DNA of 64,000 bases from Bathynomus jamesi (taxonomy: Eukaryota > Arthropoda > Malacostraca > Isopoda > Cirolanidae), in the NCBI GenBank assembly GCA_023014485.1, contig JAJOZX010005800.1, positions 186,001 through 250,000 of the forward strand, read 5' to 3'. This document shows positions 55,920 to 64,000 of this stretch, in pieces (positions within the stretch are counted from its first letter, which is position 1; every line of letters starts with the position of its first letter). The notes beneath the pieces are model-generated. The model was not told the origin of the DNA, did not search any database, and was given only the letters and a program-made list of their open reading frames with translations. The position numbers and the translations under genes were made by a program.

Positions 55920-56529
55920 TAGAGGGCGGATTTTTAGGTGAAAAAATATGACCAAATATTTATTTTTTAGGTGATAAAATTTCGGAAAATATTTTTAGAA
56001 CATCCATAGAACGTCTCACGAAAATATTTATCACCAAATATTTTGGGCTCTATATATTTTTTGAGTTTGACTCCCCTCTGCAAAACATTCTGGATACGCT
56101 TTTGTTTACGTGTTAAAATGGAAGAAAAATTCAACAAATTATTATGGTTAATAAATTTAAAAAATGTTCTGGAATGTTCAAGAGTGCAGAAGCGAATTCC
56201 ACATTTCGGTACGTTTTTTAATTAAGCGAAAATAACTTATTACAAATAATAAAAGCTTACCTGAAGTTGAGTTGAACTGAACAGTTGAGTAACTATTGCG
56301 CAATACTGGACACAAGTGATTCGGTTGATTTCATTTCGTGCTTTTATACAATTTGCGAGTGCATGAAGAACAATGTCGTGTGTTCTAGAATTTTCTTGTA
56401 TGGGTAGATTGATATTAGTCATCGAATTTGAGCACCGGAAGTGATTTTTCGGGCGATCTCACGAATATATTAACGTACTGAAAAATTCGAAAATATTTTT
56501 TAGGTTAAAACCTAAAAGTCCGCCCTCTA
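55920..56529. mobile_element. hAT-type MITE nested in member 5
   Basis: 610 bp with ends TAGAGGGCGGA(C/T)TTTTAGG on both strands and 8-bp target duplication ATAATAAT at 55912-55919 and 56530-56537. No transposase; a short open frame inside is not supported. Confidence 0.85.
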
Positions 56530-56734
56530 ATAATAATATATTTATATACTTATGAGTAGTAACGTAAATATATGGTTATGGTGATTCAAACTTTTGATTT
56601 GGGGGTGACCTTTTTTAAAAACTGAGAGGAATTAGGGTCTTTTTCATTGTTTTTAAGCAAACGTTCATCGATTTATGATACAGGAGATCTTTTATTTGAA
56701 AAAAAGTCTAAAAGCTATAACCCTAATATATATA

Positions 56735-57871
56735 TGCTATCCCCCCCCCCCCCCTTCTTCTATGTCCGTGAACTTCCAATGAAAAGTACATCGTATTTTT
56801 CTCCGCTTTCCTCATCGCTGGCTAATTAGACTTTCAAACTCTGATAACCAACCATGTTCTAATAATATTTGACATAATTTGGCGTAATTATTGTTAACTA
56901 TAAATATATAACATTGCTGGTAATCCCCTTTATATTATAGAACAACGGTTGACTCTCCTTCATTATTTAAATTGTACCACCTATTTAGATTACTTCAGTA
57001 TTAGATATGTCAGTTAACAATTTGCTAAAATTGTAATTAAATGTAATAATTTAATATAATATAATTAATATACTTTAATGAAACTGTAGTTAACGATAAT
57101 AAACGAATGTGAATTAATTGGTAATTCTAATCATAGCTGTAATAAACCAAAATTACAATGTACTTAATAATGTGCTTGGGTGGTACTCAATGTACTACTC
57201 CGACATTATGTCGCCATTTAGGAGTGTATACTCGCCAACATTACTATTATTTTTTTTATTATTTATTTTTTCGTTCTATTTTCGAATCTTTCAAAATTCT
57301 GATATGTGTTTAAATTATGCTTAACATCCAAGAAGTGTTTATATCACCAGTTAAAGGGGGGAACTTAACCCTCAACTGCATTGCCCCAAAATTTAGAATC
57401 ATTTAATTCTTGTATTGTAAATTCAATCACTCCTGTGTCAGCAGCACTTCAGCGAGGAGGTCAAAGCCCTTCTCGAGGAGGCCGAGGGCCTCCTCACTTT
57501 TAAATTCCGGCTTGAGCCATGGTCGAAAGAGGTCGAACCTCTCCCCCTGTAAATTCAGAATTAGACTCAAGGGCTGAGCACAACCTGTAGATTTTAGCAG
57601 TAAATTACAGTAGGAAAAAGTCTGCATCTTCTCCTTCGAGCCTTGCTCTCTTCAGAGAACTTAGTCATTAAAATCTCCCGACACGTTATAAGAAGAATCG
57701 GGGAACCGTCAGATAATTTAGTAAGTTTTCCCAGAATCCTCCGATCCACTATAAAAGAACTCGGACAGTAGCATAGAAGAAACTACTGCGAGTAGCAAAT
57801 CCGTTGCTACCTCCTAACCAGAACCCCCGTCGACTTCGAACCAACCAAGGCCATAGAAGAGGGGGATAACA
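56735..57871 (+). repeat. Solo LTR (diverged relative of the 45.9/49.9-kb LTRs)
   Basis: 1137 bp with 11-bp inverted ends TGCTATCCCCC...GGGGGATAACA and TA repeats on both sides. It shares with the provirus LTRs TTATGTCGCCATTTAGGA, the CTTGCTCTCTTCAGAGAACT block and the final GTCGACTTCGAACCAACC. It retains the 290-bp region missing from the 49.9-kb LTR. No internal sequence remains, so it is probably a recombined solo LTR. Confidence 0.85.
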
Positions 57872-57894
57872 TATATATGCTGTATATATATATA

Positions 57895-59285
57895 AGAGTG
57901 TCCCAAAACCATGTATACATTTTTAAAAAACTTATAACAGGCGAACCCACTAACGGAATCAGATGATTTTTATTTCTTTTTATAGGTAAAATATACAACA
58001 TCGAAATAATAGATAGTTTAATTTGTTTTAAACACGTAAGTGTTCGAAATGTCGACCATTGACATCAATGCACCACTGCGCTCTTTGATTCACTGATTGG
58101 CAGACTTCAACAAAAATGATTGTAGGGATATTTCTACACGCTTCTTCAACTGTGCTCTTTAGTTGTTCAAGTGATGTAGGTCTTCTACTGTATACTTCAT
58201 TTTTCAAATGACCCCATAAAAAAAAGTCAAGTGGGTTCAAATCTGGTGAACGTGGTGGATACTCGATACTACCTCGTCGTCCGATCCACCGATAATGAAA
58301 TGTTTCATCAAGGTAGTTCCTGACATCCTGATAGTAATGAGGAGGTGCTCCATCTTGTTGAAAGTAAATGTCCTCATCTCCGTATAACTGTTGAATTGCA
58401 GGAAAACCTTTTCCCCGAAGCATGTTGAGGTAGTTATGACCGGTAACTGTACCATCGAAAAAGAATGAACCAACCAAACTTTTGGAAGAAAAACCACACC
58501 AGACCGGTAAATTTACATGTCGTTCCACATAAATGTGTGGATTTTCTTGTGACCAGTATGTGCAATTATGACGATTAATTATACCATTCAACTTAAATGT
58601 AGCCTCATCAGACCACACAATTTTGTCCGCAAATTGGCCATCTTCTATGTTTTTTACTCGAAACCATTCGCAAAACTGGATTCTGCGATCCGGATCATCC
58701 TCATTCAAGGCATGTAATAATCTCGGGATGTAAGATTTGCATTTAGCATTCTTCAGAATTCTGTGGACACTTGTCTTACTTTTCCCTGTTTCACGAGCAC
58801 ATTGTCTCACAGATTTTCTTGGTGATCGGTTGAATACCTGTAGCACTTCATCAGAAGTGTTAGCATCTGTTGATGTCTTTGGACGCCCAGTCGCTTGCTT
58901 GTACACATCATGCACAGTACCGTATACTTCAAATTTCTCACAGATACGTGAAATGGTAAGTCGAGTTGGAGGATTAGTTCCAAAATTGTGTATCCACTGT
59001 TGTTGAACCTTTGATATCTTCTCAACTTTAAAATACGAATTTAGTATCCATTTTCGTTGCTCAAATGATAAGCGCACACTTCCATTTTCCATGTTTACTG
59101 TAGGCAGGCAAGGCTATTACTAATTTCGATTTTGTATCTCCTTAGGCTAGGCAAGGCTGTTAACAATTTCGCTGTTGTATCTCCTTAGGCTATAGGCTAT
59201 AAAAAGAAATAAAAATCATCTGAATCTGTTAGTGGGTTCGCCTTTTATAAGTTTTAAAAAGGTATACATGGTTTTGGGACACTCT
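57895..59285 (-). mobile_element. Complete Tc1/mariner DD41D element with ~90-bp TIRs
   Basis: Ends AGAGTGTCCCAAAACCATGT on both strands, with TIRs of about 91 bp showing few differences (GGCGAACCCACTAACGGAAT versus GGCGAACCCACTAACAGATT). Both ends lie at TA repeats. The transposase is intact. A 45-bp tandem duplication (TATCTCCTTAGGCTA) lies between the gene start and the right TIR. Confidence 0.92.
58028..59092 (-). CDS. Tc1/mariner transposase (DD41D), intact
   Basis: 354 residues, uninterrupted from ATG 59092 to the stop at 58028. The N-terminus (residues 1-110) has paired helix-turn-helix regions with [11 protein letters not shown]. The catalytic core has [11 protein letters not shown] (first Asp), [11 protein letters not shown] (second Asp) and [22 protein letters not shown] (third Asp). 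By my count 41 residues separate the second and third Asp. Normal family length. It would cut and paste DNA at TA dinucleotides using the flanking TIRs. This is the only mariner-type gene in the window without breaks, so possibly a source of activity. Confidence 0.95.
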   Translation of the reverse strand: MENGSVRLSFEQRKWILNSYFKVEKISKVQQQWIHNFGTNPPTRLTISRICEKFEVYGTVHDVYKQATGRPKTSTDANTSDEVLQVFNRSPRKSVRQCARETGKSKTSVHRILKNAKCKSYIPRLLHALNEDDPDRRIQFCEWFRVKNIEDGQFADKIVWSDEATFKLNGIINRHNCTYWSQENPHIYVERHVNLPVWCGFSSKSLVGSFFFDGTVTGHNYLNMLRGKGFPAIQQLYGDEDIYFQQDGAPPHYYQDVRNYLDETFHYRWIGRRGSIEYPPRSPDLNPLDFFLWGHLKNEVYSRRPTSLEQLKSTVEEACRNIPTIIFVEVCQSVNQRAQWCIDVNGRHFEHLRV

Positions 59286-59297
59286 GTATATATATAT

Positions 59298-59890
59298 TAG
59301 GGCGGCTCGTTTTTACACTTTTTTCGATATTTGATTGGGGGTAGTGCGGAAAAGTTGCGATTTGGAGAGAAAATAAAGTGTGTAAAATTTTTTTGATCTA
59401 CGTCAATACCTTCCGGTGGCGGCGAGTCCTTAAAAATCGAAAAATAGGCCTAACGGGGTAGATTGGAAAATGGTTTTAAAGACTTACAAAATAAACAATA
59501 AAAATTTCAGCACAATCTGTTAATAACTTCCGGTGGCGTCTTAGCCGTTAAAATATCCAAAATATTGATTTAAAGCAAGTTTTAACAAGATGTTATACAA
59601 ATGTTAATTCCGGTATATTTCTGTGCAAACAACCCTGAGAACACTATTATAGGCTTGAATAAATTAATAGCAGTCATTGAACAATGAACATTATATAAAA
59701 ATTATATAAAATTATATAAAATTTGTATGTGTTTTTAGGCCTATTTTTCGATTTTTAAGGACACGCCGCCACCGGAAGGTATTGACGTAGATCAAAAAAA
59801 TTTTACACACTTTATTTTCTCTCCAAATCGCAACTTTTCCGCACTACCCCCAATCAAATATCGAAAAAAGTGTAAAAACGAGCCGCTCTA
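59298..59890. mobile_element. Fold-back hAT-type MITE
   Basis: 593 bp with ends TAGGGCGGCTCG and, opposite, TAGAGCGGCTCG, and inverted arms of about 160 bp sharing ACCTTCCGGTGGCGGCG-type sequence. Flanks ATATATAT and ATGTATAT match at 7 of 8 bases. No gene. Confidence 0.8.

Positions 59891-59893
<3 letters not shown>

Positions 59894-59934
<41 letters not shown>
59894..59934. repeat. (TA)n microsatellite
   Basis: TA repeats between the fold-back MITE and the Penelope-like element. Confidence 0.93.
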
Positions 59935-59940
<6 letters not shown>

Positions 59941-60025
59941 GGATCCCTCCTAAGGAGACGTAGTTTTACATTTAGGATAAAAACGAAGACGTAGAGCAAA
60001 AAAGTCATTATATTTGGCTGCAGCC

Positions 60026-60055
60026 GACGTTTCGGGCAACTCTACCCATTTTCAA
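60026..60055 (-). ncRNA. Degenerate hammerhead-like motif of the Penelope-like element
   Basis: The minus strand reads a TGGGTAGAGTTGCCCGAAAC stem-GAAAC segment followed by GTC, as in Penelope hammerheads. The CTGATGA core, however, is CTTGAAAA, so catalysis is unlikely. Confidence 0.35.
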
Positions 60056-60425
60056 GGCCAAATAAATAAAAAGCTAAAATTAATGCATGACAAAAATATA
60101 TGAATGTCAAAAATTAAAACTAATTTATAGTACAGAATAAAACCACTTCAAGAATAAAAATTGAAAAGCATAAAACAAGCATAAGCCAAAAACAAAAAGT
60201 TAAAATTATATACATGACAAATATACACATGATAAAAATAAAACTTAAAAACTAAAAACATTCAAACAAATTAGTTAAAAACTTTACTAATAAAAAGTTA
60301 AATGAAAAAACGCAAAAGTGCACCAAACATACCATGCTCACTTGACAGCCACAAACAACTGAGGCGAAAAGGAGACAGTGTCAAGGGGAAAAAACAGAAA
60401 AAAAAAAATTTAGTTTGTAGATATT

Positions 60426-62225
60426 TTAATTAATATAAAGGGGGTAACAACTAGAATCAATATTTAAACTGGAGTTCAGAAATTTAATGCACAGAGATTC
60501 GTAAATACGGAGAGAGGACGGGCATTTTAATGATTTAAGAATTTTAAAGTTATTAACGGAAATATCAACCTTACACTTAACAGAATGATTTCTAATGGCA
60601 GACTGTTCCTTTTTAGATAAAACTTTCCCTGTCCTATGGCTAATACCCATATGGGAGCAAAATCTTGCCTGCAAAGAACGAACTGTGCTGCCAACGTAGT
60701 TCCCCTGGGAACACCCAGGGCAGGTAAACAAATAAACGACAGAACAGTTCATCGCAGGGGGGATTTTGTCCTTACAACGGAAAAAACATTCAAGGGTATT
60801 ATTATTTACAAAAGCAACCTTAAAATCAGTGTGAAAATAAAATTTCCTCACAACACTCAACAATTGCTTTTTCACAAAAGTGTTAAAATGGTAGAGATCA
60901 GGTAAAACAAGATATTTACAATTCTTAGGAACATCATACGTTGGGATAAGGTTGGGGGAATAAACATTATTAAGAAATTTACAAATAATACCTTGTACAA
61001 GATCCCGTGCAAAACCATTTTTAAAGAAAAAATCAGTAAGGAATTCAAACTCATTATGAAGCAGAGCAAAGTTTGAACAAATATTATAAGCTCTATGCAC
61101 TAAAGTGCGAATGGAACTTAGTTTGTAATTAAAATCGCAAAAACTATAAAAATTAAAACCTAAACCCGTAAAAGTAGGCTTCCGGTATGTCGAAGTTAAA
61201 ACAGTCGAGCCTGATTTGGAAACCAAAACATCAAGGAAAGGAATAGAACCTTGAACTTCCTTTTCCTGCGTAAATATAATGTTCTTATGCAGTGTGTTCA
61301 CAAAATTTAAAAACTGAACTGATTGATTATCCGTTTGGAATAAAGCAAACGTATCATCAACATAACGTCTGTCCAATTTCGCCTTAAGGTGAGGGGGGCA
61401 CTCACAGAAGGCCCTTTCCTCAAGATGAGACATGAAAATATTCGCAAAAACGGGACCTAAGGGGCTCCCCATCCCCACTCCATCCAACTGACGGTGAACT
61501 ACCCCTTGAAAACTAAAAAAGTTATCCTTGACTGCCAAATTCAGAAGCTGTTCAAACTGTGCTCTGCCAAAGCCGTGAAAAAGTGAGTCCGGCTGTGGAA
61601 AAGCTTTATTTAAAATAATTGTAATGGTCTCATCCAAGGGGACATTTGTAAAGAGGGAAGATACATCAAAACTTGTCATAAACAAAGAATTCATATTAAA
61701 CTTCTTAATTTCCGACACAAAAGAAAAACTATCCTTAACACTGTACAAGTTCACAGTAAATGATGATAACAGTGGGACAAGAAATTTGGCAAGTTTGTAA
61801 TTAGCCAAAGGATAAGACGCTAAAATTGGGCGCAATGGAACACCGACTTTATGAACCTTAGGCAGACCATATATAAGGCCCAAATAAGAGCCTGAAACGT
61901 ACAGTTCATCATAAGTGTAGGAGTTAATAACACAATCATGTTTAAGCTTAAGCAAAACACGGTTAACCTTGTCTTCCAATCGCTGAATAATTTTAGAAGC
62001 CTGTTCATCTACCTTAACAAATTTTAATGAATCGGAAAGAATATCAAGCATTTTTTTAATATAATCCGTTTTATTCATAACCACAACACCACTACCCTTA
62101 TCTGGTTTAGTAATAACAATAGATTCATTTACACCCAAACCTTTTAAAATTTCACGGTCCTCCCTATGCAGAAAAATTGTAGAAAACTTAAAAGCTTTAA
62201 TTTTAGAAAACAATTCATGGGACAA
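60426..62225 (-). CDS. Penelope-type reverse transcriptase with GIY-YIG endonuclease
   Basis: 599 residues without a break. RT region: [15 protein letters not shown] (near residue 40), [29 protein letters not shown] (catalytic Asp), [28 protein letters not shown] (YVDD). The C-terminal region has Cys motifs (FRCKDKI, LFTCPGC) and a GIY-YIG-type endonuclease core, [17 protein letters not shown], with the downstream basic helix. The order is characteristic of endonuclease-positive Penelope-like elements, where the enzyme nicks the target and reverse-transcribes the element RNA. The N-terminus may start a little upstream, as the family is usually longer (700-850 residues), so the 5' part may be truncated at the terminal repeat or microsatellite. 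Confidence 0.93.
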   Translation of the reverse strand: MSHELFSKIKAFKFSTIFLHREDREILKGLGVNESIVITKPDKGSGVVVMNKTDYIKKMLDILSDSLKFVKVDEQASKIIQRLEDKVNRVLLKLKHDCVINSYTYDELYVSGSYLGLIYGLPKVHKVGVPLRPILASYPLANYKLAKFLVPLLSSFTVNLYSVKDSFSFVSEIKKFNMNSLFMTSFDVSSLFTNVPLDETITIILNKAFPQPDSLFHGFGRAQFEQLLNLAVKDNFFSFQGVVHRQLDGVGMGSPLGPVFANIFMSHLEERAFCECPPHLKAKLDRRYVDDTFALFQTDNQSVQFLNFVNTLHKNIIFTQEKEVQGSIPFLDVLVSKSGSTVLTSTYRKPTFTGLGFNFYSFCDFNYKLSSIRTLVHRAYNICSNFALLHNEFEFLTDFFFKNGFARDLVQGIICKFLNNVYSPNLIPTYDVPKNCKYLVLPDLYHFNTFVKKQLLSVVRKFYFHTDFKVAFVNNNTLECFFRCKDKIPPAMNCSVVYLFTCPGCSQGNYVGSTVRSLQARFCSHMGISHRTGKVLSKKEQSAIRNHSVKCKVDISVNNFKILKSLKCPSSLRIYESLCIKFLNSSLNIDSSCYPLYIN

Positions 62226-62305
62226 TTGGGAAATATGTTGTCTAACCTTACCAAAACGTCGGCTGCAGCCAAATATAATGACTTTTTTGCTCTAGTCTTC
62301 GTTTT

Positions 62306-62309
<4 letters not shown>

Positions 62310-62372
<63 letters not shown>

Positions 62373-62526
62373 TGTGTGTATATGTATGTGTATATATATA
62401 TACACATATATATAGATATATATATATATATGTATATATACACAGTACACTATATATATATATATATATACACAAATATATACATACAATTTATATATAT
62501 ATATATATATACATACCGTGTATATA
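62310..62526. repeat. Long compound (TA)n microsatellite
   Basis: About 215 bp of TA repeats with GT/CA interruptions. Tyr/Ile-repeat translations are artefacts. Confidence 0.95.
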
Positions 62527-62694
62527 TGTTATCCTCCTCTTCTATGGCCTTGGTTGGTTCGAAGTCGACGGGGGTTCTGGTTAGGAAGTAGCAACGGATT
62601 TGCTACTCGCAGTAGTTTCTTCTATGCTACTGTCCGAGTTCTTTTATAGTTGATCGGAGGATTCTGGGAAAACTTACTAAATTATCTGACGGTT
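62527..62694 (-). repeat. LTR fragment, minus strand
   Basis: Matches the last 170 bp of the solo LTR at 56735-57871 in reverse orientation, starting with the LTR terminus TGTTATCC and breaking off at GACGGTTA, where transposase sequence begins. Confidence 0.88.
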
Positions 62695-63203
62695 ACGTAA
62701 ACAAAAAATTCATCGGAGACAGCTAAATGCATGAAATCATCCACATCCCAATCTTCAAGATAATGGGCAAACCACATTCTGTCATCGATGTTAAGTTGAG
62801 TTTTTCTTGGCTTTGGAAGTTCATGCCAAGGCTTTAAACCTTGCCTATGACGGTACAGTCGAATGATCTCACCACTAATGATCTTTCCTCTCAACACTTC
62901 GATCTCTCTAGAAAGTTTAGCACAGCTGTTTTTCCGCTTACGCGTACCGCTTTCAATGATGTCCTTTGTTTCCTGAGAGAGTGGCAAATTTGGGCGCCCA
63001 GATTTGGTTGTATCCATTTCACATTCATCCAAAGTTTTATTCCAATTTCTTTTGACGAAGTCCTCACTTCTTCGCAACTTTTTGGCAACCCATGAACGTT
63101 TTATAAAGGTGGCTCCAGCATCACGAGCTTCCCGAAATGTTATTGCTCGTATGCGATCTATCACACGTTGCCTCTCCGAATCACCAATTAATTGAGAAGC
63201 CAT
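62690..63203 (-). pseudogene. Tc1/mariner-type transposase, N-terminal half only
   Basis: ATG at 63203 (MASQLIGDSERQRV), helix-turn-helix region with WVAKKLRRSEDFVKRNW, GRPNLPLSQET, then the core start (DRMWFAHYLEDWDVDDFMHLAVSDEFFVY) containing the first catalytic Asp. The frame then runs into the LTR fragment. About 165 of the expected 330-350 residues remain. The second and third Asp are absent, so it cannot act. Confidence 0.8.
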
Positions 63204-64000
63204 TACATTATCACTTTATCAGCTAGAGTAATTTTAATACCTGCAATAAATAAAGAATTTTATATATTTTTATAATCACTAAAAACTATTTCGATATAAG
63301 TAAACATGTAAGCTGCAAATGGGGGGGGGAGTCTAAGGTTTTTGGAACTCCTTATATTATAATAATATAACATAACATCTTAACGTTATAAATTGGTTGC
63401 AGAAGCTAGAGAGAAGAGTTCGAACTCAGATGCTTGCTTTTGGCGACGTCATCGGAATTCGACATTCGTATCAACATTAACGAGTGACTTGCGAGAGGTG
63501 AAATAATTAAAGGAAAAAGTAAAAGGAATACATGTGGACGTATTTACATGTACGTAACTATGTACGTAATCATGATCATCAGGGGACATGTACGAATGCA
63601 CAAAGTATTTTGCATATCTCGGTACGTAACACAATAGGTTGTGTGCGTAATATAGACACGAGTAAACATGGACTGATAGGTTGGTAGGGCATAAGTATAC
63701 AATAGGTAGATGACTGAATAAGTAATAAAATTAATAAAAGATAGCGGTCAAGAAAGGACATGGATGTGCGAATGAATATGGTCGAATAATATTTATACTG
63801 CATAACACCAGACAGGACACAACATATAAATAATGACTTATAGAGAATGAAGTTTTCATTATTATTAAAGAATTTACCATACATTGAATACGATTGATAT
63901 CCACATACTAAATATGTGATTCAGTATTCAAGATATGTAAAACGTGAAGAGAATTAAATTACACTGGGCAACAAAAAAAAATTTTTTCGTGTCCCAAGAA
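63204..64000. other. No gene recognised; possible element end at the window edge
   Basis: AT-rich DNA with a short G-run near 63321. ACACTGGGCAACAAAAAAAA at about 63961 could be the start of another repeat that continues outside the window. Confidence 0.4.

Larger units (their letters stand above)
53840..56725 (-). mobile_element. hAT-like transposon, family member 5, with ~130-bp TIRs
   Basis: 2886 bp. Ends TAGGGTTATA on both strands; the TIRs stay similar for about 130 bp (both contain CGATGAACGTTTGC and AAAAAGGTCACCCC-like sequence). Apparent 8-bp target duplication ATATATAT at 53832-53839 and 56726-56733. The gene is on the minus strand. A MITE (55920-56529) lies in its 5' non-coding part. 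Confidence 0.88.
59934..62310 (-). mobile_element. Penelope-like element, minus strand, nearly complete
   Basis: Carries the RT/GIY-YIG gene on the minus strand. A 54-bp sequence containing TCATTATATTTGGCTGCAGC lies near 59981-60034 and again inverted near 62253-62306, consistent with the direct or inverted terminal repeats typical of Penelope elements. Both ends are at TA repeats. Sequence between 60060 and 60425 is A-rich 3' untranslated DNA. Confidence 0.88.

Overview
This window is repeat-dominated, AT-rich animal nuclear DNA, most likely from an arthropod with a large, transposon-rich genome such as a crustacean; I cannot name the species. Evidence is the mix of elements: Tc1/mariner (DD41D and DD34D), hAT and hAT-like transposons, CR1-type and other LINEs, a Penelope-like element with a GIY-YIG domain, a Ginger/KRBA2-like integrase gene, an errantivirus-like LTR element with an env-like gene, tRNA-derived SINEs, and many (TA)n microsatellites. 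I see no convincing ordinary host gene, apart possibly from a spliced transposase-derived gene at 32.6-33.9 kb.

Layout. 1-7.3 kb: head-to-tail array of a ~1.41-kb unit. Each unit joins a Tc1/mariner transposase fragment to a minus-strand, Arg/Lys-rich capsid-like gene of CRESS-DNA (circovirus-like) type and a stem-loop whose loop carries TAGTATTAC, the circovirus nonanucleotide. No Rep gene is present. The array runs off the left edge and its right end merges into the C-terminus of the same transposase. 7.8-10.1 kb: broken hAT-like transposase. 11.05-12.75 kb: DD41D mariner-like element. 12.86-13.33 kb: small hAT-type MITE. 13.5-14.46 kb: duplicated palindrome-bearing repeat. 15.5-19.8 kb: Tc1/mariner transposase split by a hAT-like element with a perfect 8-bp target duplication. 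19.9-25.1 kb: LINE pieces, SINEs, a Tc1/mariner element and a Penelope remnant. 25.15-30.6 kb: Tc1/mariner element split by a ZMYM1-like hAT. 30.6-31.9 kb: DD34D mariner. 32.6-33.9 kb: spliced hAT-like gene. 35.03-35.63 kb: MITE.

36.0-45.6 kb: a Ginger/KRBA2-like gene whose presumed intron holds a CR1 LINE (minus strand) and whose 3' end is cut off by a second CR1 copy (plus strand). 45.85-50.93 kb: errantivirus-like provirus with two LTRs and only an env-like gene inside. 51.05-56.73 kb: two different hAT-like elements back to back in opposite orientation, the second containing a MITE. 56.74-57.87 kb: solo LTR. 57.9-59.3 kb: intact DD41D element. 59.3-59.9 kb: fold-back MITE. 59.93-62.3 kb: nearly complete Penelope-like element. 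62.5-63.2 kb: LTR scrap fused to a transposase N-terminus. 63.2-64 kb: nothing recognised.

Three themes run through the window. First, a rep-less circovirus-like capsid/origin unit has been amplified in tandem together with host transposon DNA. Second, five diverged members of one hAT-like transposase family share the order D...D(T/S)xxNTG...CxxH...(H/N)(A/S)RW...ER. Third, most mobile elements sit in or beside (TA)n tracts, several with ATATATAT target duplications. Many array-copy differences are single-base changes in homopolymers, so some frameshifts may be sequence errors rather than biology.
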